Positions 41,119 to 50,646 of a DNA stretch of 64,000 nt are shown here, piece after piece (position 1 is the first letter of the stretch; each line of letters begins with the position of its first letter). The DNA is from Paractinoplanes maris (GTDB lineage: Bacteria; Actinomycetota; Actinomycetes; Mycobacteriales; Micromonosporaceae). The notes under the pieces were generated by a model that was given only the letters and a program-made list of their open reading frames with translations, ran no database searches and was not told the origin of the DNA. Position numbers and translations under genes: made by a program. The stretch is taken from positions 248,001 to 312,000 of the forward strand of contig NZ_JALPVL010000009.1 of the NCBI RefSeq assembly GCF_023544465.1. Direction: 5' to 3'.

Positions 41119-42555
41119 TCACAGCAGGCGCCGGACGTCGCCGTAGGCGCGATAGAAGCCGCCCCGGCTCGCCTCGCGAACACCGGTCACCACATAGCGG
41201 CTGCCGCGCTCGCGGATCCCCTTGGGGAACTGCACCTGCCAGTCGCCGTGGTAACCCGACGACACAACCCGGATGCGCAGCCGCCCGGCCTCCTCGACGC
41301 ACTCGACGACCACGCCACCGGCGACGTCGTGGACAACCTCGACCGTCGTCGACGGCACGACCGCGGGCATGCGCGGCGGCGCTTTCACGTCGATCGGCTC
41401 GGGGATCGTGCCACCGACCGCCGAGCGGATCGCCGCCTCGCCGGCGTCGATGCAGGCCAGGGAGCCGTCGGTGGTGACGATGTAGAGGCTCTCGTCGCGA
41501 TACTGCATCGAATAAGCCGAGCCGCACCCCGTGGCCAGTTTCCACAGCCGGGTGCCGTCCACATCGAAGCAGTAGATCGACGAGCTGCTGTCACCGGCGA
41601 ACACGTAACGGCCGTCCTCGGCGGTGGCACAGGAGAAGACCTGCGCGTCACAGGAATACGTCTGGCGGTGTGACCCGTCCTTGCCGAGCTCGACCACCTG
41701 CCGCCGCGCGGTGCCGGCGTAGAGGGTGTCGCTTTCCTGCCACCCGAACAGCACCGGGCCGGTCCTCGTGTTCCACAGCTCGCGTCCCGTCCGCCAGTCG
41801 TAACTGGTGACACCGTTGGAGTGACCGTGGTGCACGGCGTCGGTGTCGCACCGCACCATCCAGGCCGAGAACCCGTGACCCTGACGGCGCCACAGGAACT
41901 CGTCCTCGTGATCGAGCGCGGCGATGCCCCCACCGGAATCCGAGACCCCGAGCACGCCGTCGTGGATGTCGAGCCAGTAGATGTCGATGTCGGGCGCGAT
42001 GCGGTAGGCCAGCCGGGGCACCTTGCCCGACAGGTCGTACACATTGCCGTCGTCGCAGCCCGCATAGATCCAGCCGTCATCGGCGACCAGGCACTTCACC
42101 CCGTCGGGCAGCCGGAACTGCTGGACCACCTCGGCGTCGTGGCTCAGCGTGGTGATCAGCCCGCTCTCGTTGCCGACCATGCACACGTCGCCGTCGACGA
42201 AGATGCCGAACGCGGGGGAGCCGGATTTGTAGCGCCAGAGCATCGGGGCCCGGGTGCTGGCCGTCGAGCGGGTGCTGACGATCTGGCGGCGCGAGATCGA
42301 GCGTCTCTCCCGGCCACCGGGCACCGCGGGCGCGTAACCCTTGCGGACCTTCTCCCCGATCTTCTTGGCGGCCTCGGTCTTCGCCTTGTCGGTGGTGGTG
42401 AACGAGGACTGCTTGACCTGGCCACGGTCGCCGATGCGTCCATAGCGGACGGTCACGTCGGTGCCGTCGACCGTCACCTCGTAGAACTTGTGGGCGCTGC
42501 CGGAGTCTTCGGAGAGCTCGAGGTAAGTCGTGTCGGCCGGCATCCGTGCCACCAT
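41119..42555 (-). CDS. WGR-domain protein with a PQQ/WD40-like beta-propeller
   Basis: A 478-residue cytoplasmic protein. Residues about 10-75 are a WGR domain (KFYEVTVDGTDVTVRYGRIG, then FTTTDKAKTEAAKKI), a putative nucleic-acid-binding module found in PARPs and MolR-type regulators. Residues about 100-390 form a propeller with repeats such as GDVCMVGNESGLITTLSHDA and GRYVFAGDSSSSIYCFDVDG. The C-terminal 70 residues are a separate small domain. Start at 42555, or at 42543, which is better spaced from the GAAGGGG upstream. Function unknown. It has its own promoter and faces the Rpf-like gene tail. Confidence 0.78.
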   Translation of the reverse strand: MVARMPADTTYLELSEDSGSAHKFYEVTVDGTDVTVRYGRIGDRGQVKQSSFTTTDKAKTEAAKKIGEKVRKGYAPAVPGGRERRSISRRQIVSTRSTASTRAPMLWRYKSGSPAFGIFVDGDVCMVGNESGLITTLSHDAEVVQQFRLPDGVKCLVADDGWIYAGCDDGNVYDLSGKVPRLAYRIAPDIDIYWLDIHDGVLGVSDSGGGIAALDHEDEFLWRRQGHGFSAWMVRCDTDAVHHGHSNGVTSYDWRTGRELWNTRTGPVLFGWQESDTLYAGTARRQVVELGKDGSHRQTYSCDAQVFSCATAEDGRYVFAGDSSSSIYCFDVDGTRLWKLATGCGSAYSMQYRDESLYIVTTDGSLACIDAGEAAIRSAVGGTIPEPIDVKAPPRMPAVVPSTTVEVVHDVAGGVVVECVEEAGRLRIRVVSSGYHGDWQVQFPKGIRERGSRYVVTGVREASRGGFYRAYGDVRRLL

Positions 42556-42633
42556 CCCCTTCAGAGGCGATTCGATGGCGCCGAAGGTAGCGGGGGCCTA
42601 CGACATTTTTCCCCAAGCTCGGTTGACACCTTC

Positions 42634-42647
42634 TGGGAGCGGTCCCA
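42634..42647. promoter_or_regulatory. CelR/CebR-type operator (one mismatch)
   Basis: TGGGAGCGGTCCCA differs at one position from the palindrome TGGGAGCGCTCCCA. It lies 46 bases upstream of the ricin-lectin/beta-helix gene start, a usual distance for an operator. Confidence 0.6.
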
Positions 42648-42692
42648 CACTCATGGACACCTATCTATGTGAACGATAACAAAGGAGCGGCG

Positions 42693-44288
42693 ATGTCCCG
42701 ACGACGATGGACCGCGGCCCTGGCCGTCACCGTGCTCGCCACGACCGGCGCTCTCGTCGGCCTCACCCGGGCCGAGGCGGCGACGGTCAGCACCTCCGCC
42801 TGGTATGTGCTGGTCAACCGCAACAGCGGCAAGGCGATGGACGTCTTCGACCTGGCCACCAACGCCGGCGCCGGCATCGCTCAGTTCACCCGCAACGACG
42901 GCAACTGGCAACAGTGGCAGTTCGTCGACGCCGGCGGCGGCTATTACAAGATCAAGAGTCGGCACAGCGGATTGCTCCTCGAGTTGCCCAACGCCACCGA
43001 CGGCACCCAGCTCATCCAGAACACCGACAACGGCACGACCCGCCAGCAGTTCACCCTCAAGGACTCGGCCGGCGGATACGTCCGGCTCCTCAACCGGCAC
43101 AGCGGCAAGGCCGTGGAAACCTGGGAATGGTCCACCGCCGACGGCGGGATCGTCGCGCAGTACGGCGATCTGGACGGCGCCAATCAGCAATGGCAGATGG
43201 TGCAGGCCGGCACCGGCGGCGGCTCCGCGAGCGGATGCGGATCGGGCACCTTCCAATCCGAGGTGACCGCCAGCGGAAGCACGTGGACGGCGCGCAATGC
43301 GTCCGGTGCGAGCGTTTACAGTGGCACCGATTTCCGTGCTGCCGTGCAGGCCGGCATCGGCAGCCTCACTTCCGGCCGGGCGTCCATGCAGCGAGTCGTG
43401 GTGCGGGGCAACGGATCGATGGCCGCGGGCAGCCGGATCTCGCTGGCGTCGTACACGTCGTTGTCGGTCTGCGGCACGATCAATGTGACCGGATCGGGAA
43501 GCGGTGACTACGCGCCCATTTACGCGCGCGGGGTCAGCAACATCGAAGTGCCCTATCTGAACGTCACCGGCACACCGATCTACGGCATCTTCCTGCGCAA
43601 CGTCACCAGCGTCTGGCTCGGTCAGATCGACATGCGCCTCAGCGCCGGCCTGGGCGTGCGAATCGACAATCGCGGCGACACCAGCCAGTGGACCCGCAAC
43701 GTCAAAGTCGACACCGTGTACGTGTCCGGAGCCTCCTCGCACGCGATGGAGACATACGGCGTGGACGGCCTCACGGTCGGCACGGTGACCGCCCGCAACG
43801 TCGGCGAGTCGGGTCTGCTGCTCAATCAGACCATCAACGCCACGGTCGGCACCGTCGACGCCGAGAACGCGGGCGCCGGAACGGGTTATGCGGCTTTCCG
43901 GATGGCCAACCGCAACGGCCGGGTCGGCAACGCCTACCCCAGCAACATCAGGGTCGGAACGGTGAAGGCCCGCGGCGGCGGCCGGGGCGTCTTCTGTGTC
44001 TCGGAGAGCGGCGGCGCCACCATCGACCGCGTCGACATCGCGGGCGCCGGCAACAATTCCGTGCTGATCGAGAACTGCTACAACGTCGTCGTCGCCGGCG
44101 TCTCGGGCACGATCAGCGGCGGGGGAGAGGTCCGCATCGCCGCCCGCTCGGATTTTCCGCCCTCATCCGGCATCCGTTTCCAGAACCTGTCGGTCTCCGG
44201 CACAAATGTCACCTGGAGCCCGTGCACGGGAAGCAACAACACGATCAGCAACGTGACTCGCACCAATTCCACCCTCACCTGGTGCTGA
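42693..44288 (+). CDS. Exported ricin-type lectin (CBM13) and parallel beta-helix protein
   Basis: A 531-residue exported protein with a signal peptide (RRRWTAALAVTVLATTGALV). Residues about 35-175 are a ricin-B/CBM13 trefoil with three QxW units (QQWQF, RQQFTL and QQWQM). Residues about 185-531 are a right-handed beta-helix of the pectate-lyase-like superfamily (NIEVPYLNVTGTPIYGIFLR, NVGESGLLLNQ). No catalytic triad is obvious, so it may be a polysaccharide lyase, hydrolase or binder. The ATG at 42693 follows AAAGGAG by 5 bases. A CelR/CebR-like site just upstream links it to plant-polymer use. Confidence 0.8.
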   Translation: MSRRRWTAALAVTVLATTGALVGLTRAEAATVSTSAWYVLVNRNSGKAMDVFDLATNAGAGIAQFTRNDGNWQQWQFVDAGGGYYKIKSRHSGLLLELPNATDGTQLIQNTDNGTTRQQFTLKDSAGGYVRLLNRHSGKAVETWEWSTADGGIVAQYGDLDGANQQWQMVQAGTGGGSASGCGSGTFQSEVTASGSTWTARNASGASVYSGTDFRAAVQAGIGSLTSGRASMQRVVVRGNGSMAAGSRISLASYTSLSVCGTINVTGSGSGDYAPIYARGVSNIEVPYLNVTGTPIYGIFLRNVTSVWLGQIDMRLSAGLGVRIDNRGDTSQWTRNVKVDTVYVSGASSHAMETYGVDGLTVGTVTARNVGESGLLLNQTINATVGTVDAENAGAGTGYAAFRMANRNGRVGNAYPSNIRVGTVKARGGGRGVFCVSESGGATIDRVDIAGAGNNSVLIENCYNVVVAGVSGTISGGGEVRIAARSDFPPSSGIRFQNLSVSGTNVTWSPCTGSNNTISNVTRTNSTLTWC

Positions 44289-44299
44289 TGGAGGCTGCG

Positions 44300-45163
44300 T
44301 TACTTCTCCTGGTAGGACGGATAGCCCAGACGCTCGACCAGGTTGCCGGTGGCCTTGGTGAAGGCCTCGTAGATGTCGTCGTCGAAATGGTTCTGCCAGT
44401 CGCCGGCCTGGCCCTTGCGGTAGTGGGAGACCGCGGCGGTGCCCTGGCGCTCGTTCATCTTGGCGAAGCTGTATTTGTCGAGCGTCTGGGCCAGCTCGGC
44501 CGGGGGCAGGTGGATGCCGCAGTGCTTCAGCAACTGCTCCATCTCGTCGGCCTGGCCCTCGCCGGTGAGGTCTTCATACCGCACGAGTCGCACCTCGTCC
44601 GACGGCGGCACGTCGATCCACGACCGGAGCACGTTGAACCGGCCCTTCTTGGCCAGGTCGTCGATCAGCCAGAGCAGGCCCTCCTTGCGCGGCAATTCGA
44701 GCAGCATCCGGCGCTGCTCGAGCACGTCGCCCATCGGCCCGTGCGAGTTGCGCGTCGAGAAGTAACTCGAGACCACCATGTCGCGCGGGTCGCGCATGAC
44801 GAAGAAGGCTCGGTATTTCTCGGGTTTCGCCATTTTGTCGAACCGGGCCCGCGGGATGAACATCGACAGCCCGATGCGGCCGCGCGGGACGACGTGCGGG
44901 TGCTTCCAGCCGTAGAAGCGCGGGTCGTAGGTCAGCAGGCCGGAGTGGCGGTAGACGACGGGATCGCTGAACACCGCCTTGATCCACTGGCTGGCGGTCT
45001 TGCGGACGGCGCAGTGGTAGACGTTCTGGAACTCGCTGCGCGTGGTGACGGGCACGGTGACCCGCAGCCGGGCGTTGTAGGCCTCGAGCATGGTGCGGCG
45101 GGCCAGCACGCGCACCGATTCCGGAGCGTTCTGCTTGGCGAACATGACAGCGCTGTTGAACAT
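44300..45163 (-). CDS. PAPS-dependent sulfotransferase-family protein
   Basis: A 287-residue protein of the P-loop sulfotransferase fold that should transfer sulfate from PAPS to a small molecule or glycan. The 3'-phosphate-binding part RDPRDMVVSSYFS is clear near residue 125. The 5'-phosphosulfate loop at about 48-62 reads CAVRKTASQWIKAVF rather than the usual PKSGTTW, which marks a divergent subgroup. There is no signal peptide. It is convergent with the ricin-lectin gene, 11 bases apart. Acceptor unknown. Confidence 0.75.
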   Translation of the reverse strand: MFNSAVMFAKQNAPESVRVLARRTMLEAYNARLRVTVPVTTRSEFQNVYHCAVRKTASQWIKAVFSDPVVYRHSGLLTYDPRFYGWKHPHVVPRGRIGLSMFIPRARFDKMAKPEKYRAFFVMRDPRDMVVSSYFSTRNSHGPMGDVLEQRRMLLELPRKEGLLWLIDDLAKKGRFNVLRSWIDVPPSDEVRLVRYEDLTGEGQADEMEQLLKHCGIHLPPAELAQTLDKYSFAKMNERQGTAAVSHYRKGQAGDWQNHFDDDIYEAFTKATGNLVERLGYPSYQEK

Positions 45164-45464
45164 CGTCCGATCCCGTGTCCTTTACCTGCGAAATCGCGGG
45201 AGACGCTTTACGACAGTTGGAGTTTTGCGTTCGCCTGGTCAAGGCAGCCACGAGACGCACCGACCGGGGGATGAGGAAATGATCTTGCGTCGCGGCGTGT
45301 GCACGGACTTTACAACAAATCCGATCAACATCGTGAGATTGCCGGCTGGGAGGTTCCTGAGTGTGCCGGTGACGCCATAGGGGATAAATCGACGCTGAGG
45401 ACGGCGTGCAGGCCCGCCACGTGCACGGGGAAGGCCGGCCCCGTGCACGTTCGTCGTCCGGCGG
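45164..45464. other. Intergenic region, no gene recognised
   Basis: This 301-base gap lies between the start of the sulfotransferase gene and the end of pepN, both on the minus strand. It has AT-richer patches (45170-45215 and 45300-45345) likely to hold the sulfotransferase promoter and some inverted GC-rich sequence near 45415-45475. I see no gene or known motif in it. Confidence 0.4.
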
Positions 45465-47885
45465 TCAGCCCCGGGCGCGGATCATCCGGCGTAGCTGGTC
45501 GGCGTGTTCCAGGACGGTCTGGCGGATCACCGGGGCGGCACCGGCCACCGCCTTCTCAGCCTCGGCCGGGAAGTCGGCGGTGGTCGCCACCCGGGGCAGC
45601 AGGCGGCCGGAATAGACCATCGACGGGATCATCCCGCCCCGGGTGAAGCCGGGCAGCAGGGCCAGGTACTTCTCGCCGTACGGGGAAAGGATGTCGTCCT
45701 GGCCGGGGCGCCAGAAAGCGCCGGCGACCACGCCCATCGAGCCGATCGGCACCGACCGGTCGACGGCCAGCGCCTGCCACACCGCGGCCTTCTCCCCGGC
45801 GTCGGGCCGGGCCGCGCGCACCGCCAGGGCCCGGAACGTCGCGTCCGGATCGGGGTCGTGCTCGAGCAGGTCGCGCACCTCGGCGTCGGTCTCGCCGCCC
45901 AGTTCGGCCGCGCGGAGCAGACAGCGCCAGCGCAGGTCGGTGTCGGCGTCCGGCGCCTCCCGCAGGCGCTCCACGGCCTCGAGATCGGGTGCCGAGCGGG
46001 CCATCCCGCGCAGCGCGACCTGGCGGCGGCCCGGCTGCTCGGCCAGCCGCGCGCACGTCGCGTAGACCTGAGCCAGCAGCGCCGGACGCTCGTTGTCGCC
46101 GGCCCAGAACTCCGCGGCGTCGCCCGCCCGGCGCAGATAGGGCTCGATCACCGTGTCCGACGTCTCGACCGCCAGCACCGAGGTCAGACAGCGCACGGCC
46201 TCGGCCGGAGTCGCCTCGCCGTTGGTCAGCATGTCCCACACCGTGGCCACCGCGACGCCGCGCGACACGGCTGACGGCAGCGAACCGGCGTCGTTGATCA
46301 GGGTCTCGCGGTCGGCCGCCGAGGGCCGGGTCGTGGCGAATGTGAGGTCGTCGTCGTTGACCAGATAGAGGCCGGCGCCGGCGGGCAGCGGCACCGCGGT
46401 CTCGGGCCCCTGCACGTCCACGCGCGCCAGTCCGGTGCGGGTCAGACCCTCAGGCCCCTTCTCGTACGCCCCGACCGCGAGCACCTGCGGCCGCGGGGGA
46501 CCGGCCGGGCCGCGCCCGGTCAGCGTCAGCCCGGCGAGCGTGAACCGGTCGACGCCCGCGGTCTCGAGCCACCCGGCCCGCCACGCGTTCAGGTCACGGC
46601 CCGACGTCTCGGCCAGGGCGTCGATCAGATCCTGCAGGGTGGTGTTGCCCCACGCGTGCCGGGCGAAGTAGGTCTTCATCCCGGCGACGAACTGCTCCTC
46701 ACCCACGTACGTCATCAGTTGCCGCAGCACGGCGGCGCCCTTGGGATAGGTGATCGAGTCGAAGATGGACGCGGCCTCGGCCACATCGGGCACCGGCTGG
46801 CGGATCGGGTGCGACACCGGACCCTGGTCGGCCAGGTACGCCGTGAGCTTGTCGGCGGCGAGCATCCCGACCCAGGCATCGGTGTAGCGGGTGGCCCGGG
46901 AGGCTGCCCAGTAGCACGCGAACTCGGCGAACGCCTCGTTCAGCCACAGATCGTCCCACCAGCGCATCGTCACGAAATTGCCGAACCACATGTGGGCCAT
47001 CTCGTGCAGCAGCACCAGGGCCAGCGTCTCCTGCTCGGCCGGGGTCGGCTCGGCGCGCTCGAGGAACGAGTCCTCCCAGGTCACGCAGCCCCAGTTCTCC
47101 ATCGCGCCGCCCAAGTCGGGCATGAACACCTGGTCGTACTTGCGCTGCGGGAACGAGAAGCCGAAGACGTCGCCGAAAAACGCCAGCCCCTGCGCGGTGA
47201 CCTCGAAGATGTGGTCGGCGTCGCGGTCGAGAAGCGGGGCCAGCGAGCGCCGGCAGAACAGGCCGAGGTCGTGCCCACCGGCCTCGCGCCGCACCTCGTG
47301 CAGCGGGCCCGCGTTGACGACGGTGTTGTAGGTGGCCAGCGCGGGCGTGTCGGGGAAGGCCCAGCGACGTACGCCGGAAAGGTTGTCGATCCGGGGGTCG
47401 CCGCAGTTGGAGGTCACCGTCCAGGCCTCGGGCGCGGTCACGGTGAAGGCGTGCGGCACCTTGAAGTCGGGCTGGTCGAAGCAGGCGAACAGATAGCGTG
47501 CCTCGTCGGGCTCGAAGGTGGTCCAGACATACACCTCACCGTCGGTCAGATCGACGGATTTGTGCACCGCCGGGCCGTCCGTGGTGTCGGCCTGAACCGT
47601 CTCGACGCGCAGCGTGTTGTGCTCGGCCAGCGCCGGCAGCGGAATGCGCCCGTCGACGGCCGGCGGCAGCTCCTCGCCGTTGAGGGTCGCGGAGACGACC
47701 GGAGCCACACAGTCGACGAAGGACGACGCCCCCGGCTCGCGGCAGCCGAAGGTGATGGTCGAGACGCAGACCACGGCGGAGCCGGTGGGCAGGTCGGTGA
47801 GGTCGATCGAGATGTCGTAGCGCTCCACGGCGAGGAGCGCCGCTCGCTGCTCGGCCTCGACCTGGGTAAGACTCCGAGGGCTCAT
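45465..47885 (-). CDS. pepN: Aminopeptidase N (M1 family)
   Basis: An 806-residue zinc aminopeptidase that removes N-terminal residues from peptides in the cytoplasm. The substrate N-terminus is held by the GAMEN motif (DLGGAMENWG). Zinc is bound by HEMAH (294-298) and the Glu of NEAFAEF, and an SITYPKGAAVLRQL block lies downstream. The C-terminal helical region (about 530-806) is of the ERAP1 type, and the length matches actinobacterial PepN. The ATG at 47885 fits the family's usual SLTQVEAEQRA opening. It is divergent from the DHA2 exporter at 48094. Confidence 0.93.
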   Translation of the reverse strand: MSPRSLTQVEAEQRAALLAVERYDISIDLTDLPTGSAVVCVSTITFGCREPGASSFVDCVAPVVSATLNGEELPPAVDGRIPLPALAEHNTLRVETVQADTTDGPAVHKSVDLTDGEVYVWTTFEPDEARYLFACFDQPDFKVPHAFTVTAPEAWTVTSNCGDPRIDNLSGVRRWAFPDTPALATYNTVVNAGPLHEVRREAGGHDLGLFCRRSLAPLLDRDADHIFEVTAQGLAFFGDVFGFSFPQRKYDQVFMPDLGGAMENWGCVTWEDSFLERAEPTPAEQETLALVLLHEMAHMWFGNFVTMRWWDDLWLNEAFAEFACYWAASRATRYTDAWVGMLAADKLTAYLADQGPVSHPIRQPVPDVAEAASIFDSITYPKGAAVLRQLMTYVGEEQFVAGMKTYFARHAWGNTTLQDLIDALAETSGRDLNAWRAGWLETAGVDRFTLAGLTLTGRGPAGPPRPQVLAVGAYEKGPEGLTRTGLARVDVQGPETAVPLPAGAGLYLVNDDDLTFATTRPSAADRETLINDAGSLPSAVSRGVAVATVWDMLTNGEATPAEAVRCLTSVLAVETSDTVIEPYLRRAGDAAEFWAGDNERPALLAQVYATCARLAEQPGRRQVALRGMARSAPDLEAVERLREAPDADTDLRWRCLLRAAELGGETDAEVRDLLEHDPDPDATFRALAVRAARPDAGEKAAVWQALAVDRSVPIGSMGVVAGAFWRPGQDDILSPYGEKYLALLPGFTRGGMIPSMVYSGRLLPRVATTADFPAEAEKAVAGAAPVIRQTVLEHADQLRRMIRARG

Positions 47886-47962
47886 CCGCCCGATCGTAGG
47901 GGTCCCGCTCCCGGTTCGCGCCCCGGATATTCGCCGGCGTAGCTCAGAGCGCTTCCCGTACG

Positions 47963-47981
47963 GGGGGTGACACTGACCCCC
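47963..47981. promoter_or_regulatory. Inverted repeat in the pepN/exporter divergent region
   Basis: GGGGGT and ACCCCC flank a 7-base centre (GACACTG). The site lies in the 208-base divergent region and could be an operator or a small hairpin. No known regulator is recognised. Confidence 0.3.
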
Positions 47982-48093
47982 AGCCGGCCCGCGGCCGGCA
48001 TGGCGGAACGGTAAGCGGTTCGTGACAGCCGTCGCACGTGACGGTCGTCCCTCTTTCCGGGAGGAAAGGCGATCCGGGGGTAGATGCTGAGGC

Positions 48094-49830
48094 ATGAGCG
48101 CCGTCACCGCACCCACCAGCCCGCCCGGGCTCACGCATCGCCAGGTGCTGCAGGTCCTCGGGGGCCTGCTGCTCGGCCTGTTCCTGGCCGCCCTCGACCA
48201 GACCATCGTCGCCTCCGCGATCCGGACGATCGGCGACGACCTGCACGGGCTCAGCGCACAAGCGTGGGTCACCACCGCCTACCTGATCACCGCGACGATC
48301 TCGACGCCGCTCTACGGCAAGCTGTCCGACATCTACGGCCGCAAGAAGTTCTTCCTGGCCGCGATCGCCATCTTCGTGGTCGGCTCGGCGGCCAGCTCGT
48401 TCGCCACGTCGATGTATCAGCTGGCCGGCTTCCGGGCCTTCCAGGGCTTGGGCGCGGGCGGTCTGTTCTCGCTGGCGCTGGCCATCATCGGCGACATCGT
48501 GCCGCCCCGCGAGCGGGCCCGCTATCAGGGCTACTTCCTCGCGGTGTTCGGCACGTCGAGCGTGATCGGCCCGGTCGTCGGCGGGTTCTTCGCGGGCGCG
48601 CCGAGCATCCTCGGGATCACCGGCTGGCGCTGGGTGTTCCTGGTGAACGTGCCGATCGGGATCCTGGCCCTGATCGTGGTGGCCAAGGTGCTGCGCATCG
48701 ACCAGGTGCGGCGCGCGCATCGCATCGACTGGTGGGGGGCGGTGGCCCTGGTCGTCGGGCTGGTGCCGCTGCTGACGGTGGCCGAGCAGGGCCGGGAGTG
48801 GGGCTGGGGCTCGGCGCGGGCGCTCATCGCGTACGGGCTCGGGATCTTCGGTCTGGCCCTGTTCGTGTGGGCCGAGCGGCGGATGGGTGAGGACGCGCTG
48901 ATCCCGTTGCGCTTCTTCAAGAACCGCACGTTCGGGCTCACCGCGATCGGCGGCTTCATCGTCGGCATGGGGATGTTCGGCGGGCTGGCCGTGCTGCCGC
49001 TCTACCTGCAGATCGTCCGGGGTGCGTCGCCGACCGAATCCGGCCTGCAACTGCTGCCGCTGACGGCCGGCCTGATGATCGGCTCGGTGGTCGCCGGTCA
49101 GATGATCAGTCGCACCGGCCGCTACAAGATCTTCCCGGTTCTGGGCGCGTTGCTGTCCGCGGTCGGGCTCTTCCTGCTGCACACGGTCGGCGTGTCGACG
49201 GCCTTCTGGCGTACGGGGATCTTCATGGCCGTCCTCGGGCTGGGGCTCGGCCTGATCCTGCAGCCCATCACGCTGGCCGTGCAGAACGCGATGTCACCAC
49301 GGGAGATCGGCGTGGCTACGTCGTCGGCCACATTCTTCCGCCAGATGGGCGCGACGGCGGGCACGGCGCTGTTCCTGTCGCTGCTGTTCTCCACGGTGGG
49401 CGGCAACATCACGACCGCCTTCCGGACCGCCGGGCCGGCGTTCCAGCAGGCCGTCAACGATCCGGCGGTGGCCGCCGACCCGGCCAACCAGCCGGTGATC
49501 GAGGCGTTGCGGGGCGGCGGACTGGACTCGTCGGCCGTCAACGACACGTCGTTCCTCAGCCACGTGAACGCCGCCCTGGCCTACCCGTTCAAGGCCGGCT
49601 TCTCCACCTCGATGGACATGATCTTCCTGGTCGCCTCAATGATCATGGTTGTCGGGCTGCTCGTCTTCCTGTTCCTGCCGGAGATCCCGCTGCGCACCAA
49701 GGCGGGCGCGGCGGCGCTGGAAGAAGAGGCCGCCGCGGAGAAGAAGTCGCCGCCGCCGGCCGCTGCCGCCTCGAGCACTGACCCGCACACTCCGGAGGTC
49801 GCGGCCGCGGACCGGTCGACGCCGCCGTAA
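48094..49830 (+). CDS. DHA2-family (EmrB/QacA) MFS multidrug exporter
   Basis: A 578-residue exporter with about 14 membrane helices. Features include LDQTIVASAIRTIGDDL in helix 1, GKLSDIYGRKKFFL (motif A), and GYFLAVFGTSSVIGPVVGGFF (motif C of drug/H+ antiporters). An extracytoplasmic loop near residues 445-490 and a Glu/Ala/Pro-rich cytoplasmic tail (EEEAAAEKKSPPPAAA) complete it. Expected to export drugs or metabolites using the proton gradient. No adjacent regulator gene was found, unlike the second DHA2 gene at 50647. Confidence 0.9.
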   Translation: MSAVTAPTSPPGLTHRQVLQVLGGLLLGLFLAALDQTIVASAIRTIGDDLHGLSAQAWVTTAYLITATISTPLYGKLSDIYGRKKFFLAAIAIFVVGSAASSFATSMYQLAGFRAFQGLGAGGLFSLALAIIGDIVPPRERARYQGYFLAVFGTSSVIGPVVGGFFAGAPSILGITGWRWVFLVNVPIGILALIVVAKVLRIDQVRRAHRIDWWGAVALVVGLVPLLTVAEQGREWGWGSARALIAYGLGIFGLALFVWAERRMGEDALIPLRFFKNRTFGLTAIGGFIVGMGMFGGLAVLPLYLQIVRGASPTESGLQLLPLTAGLMIGSVVAGQMISRTGRYKIFPVLGALLSAVGLFLLHTVGVSTAFWRTGIFMAVLGLGLGLILQPITLAVQNAMSPREIGVATSSATFFRQMGATAGTALFLSLLFSTVGGNITTAFRTAGPAFQQAVNDPAVAADPANQPVIEALRGGGLDSSAVNDTSFLSHVNAALAYPFKAGFSTSMDMIFLVASMIMVVGLLVFLFLPEIPLRTKAGAAALEEEAAAEKKSPPPAAAASSTDPHTPEVAAADRSTPP

Positions 49831-49867
49831 CCCGATTGGCACGCACCCGCCTGTGGACAACCGAAAG

Positions 49868-50614
49868 CTACCCGTAGATGAGTCGGTTGACCCGGACCAG
49901 GAAGTCCTCACCGAGCTCGCTGGTGGGGTCGCCCATCAGCTCGGCGATGACGTGCATCGCCAGGTCCCGGCGCTTCGGGGAGCGTTCGGCGACGGCCGCG
50001 CCGAGTGCGCCGGGCATCTCCTCGGCGGTGCGGTCGGTGCAGTAGACCGGGCTGCCTGGCTGCTGGCGCCACGAGTCGGTGATGGTGCCCGCGTCGAAGC
50101 CCTCGAAGCCCGTCTGCTCGACCAGCGACATGCCCAGGGCCCGGTCGTCGTCATCGTCGGCGGCGACGGGGATCGCGATCCGGCCGGGGGTACCGCTCGG
50201 GCCGGCGTGGGCGGCGAAGGACTGTGCCGTGATGGCGTTCCACGCTTTGACGACGTGGCGACCGAGGTGCTCCTCGACCCAGCGGCTCTCCACCTGCCCG
50301 CGATCGAGGGCCGCGATGTGCCCGTCGCGGGCCGGGTAGTAGTTCGAGGTGTCGATGACGACGGCGTCGACCGGCAGGTCGATCAGCAACGGCTTGAGGC
50401 CGGGCACCCGGATGAGGGGGACCGAGGTGATGAGGACGTCCACGTCCGCGGCGACCTCGCCCGCCGGCACCGCCCGGGCGCCGGTGGCGAGGACCTCGGC
50501 GGGGATCGTCTCAGGCCCGCGAGAGTTCGCGATCTTGACCTGGTGGCCGTGGGCGCTCAGCCGCAGGCCCAGCAAGCCACCGATGCTGCCGGCCCCCATG
50601 ATGCCGATTTTCAT
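49868..50614 (-). CDS. NAD(P)/F420-type reductase-like oxidoreductase (NADP-binding Rossmann)
   Basis: A 248-residue protein of the family that includes F420-dependent NADP reductase (Fno-like). The nucleotide-binding loop IGIMGAGSIGGLLGLRLSAH is at the N-terminus, followed by VLITSVPLIRVPGL and VVIDTSNYYPARDG. Substrate is unknown. The ATG at 50614 follows AGGAGGAGATC, a strong ribosome site. An ATG at 50650 overlapping the upstream stop would add 12 residues. It is co-transcribed with the MFS gene upstream and probably regulated by the divergent MerR protein. Confidence 0.8.
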   Translation of the reverse strand: MKIGIMGAGSIGGLLGLRLSAHGHQVKIANSRGPETIPAEVLATGARAVPAGEVAADVDVLITSVPLIRVPGLKPLLIDLPVDAVVIDTSNYYPARDGHIAALDRGQVESRWVEEHLGRHVVKAWNAITAQSFAAHAGPSGTPGRIAIPVAADDDDDRALGMSLVEQTGFEGFDAGTITDSWRQQPGSPVYCTDRTAEEMPGALGAAVAERSPKRRDLAMHVIAELMGDPTSELGEDFLVRVNRLIYG

Positions 50615-50646
50615 GATCTCCTCCTGCGAGATGTGCTGTGTTTCGT

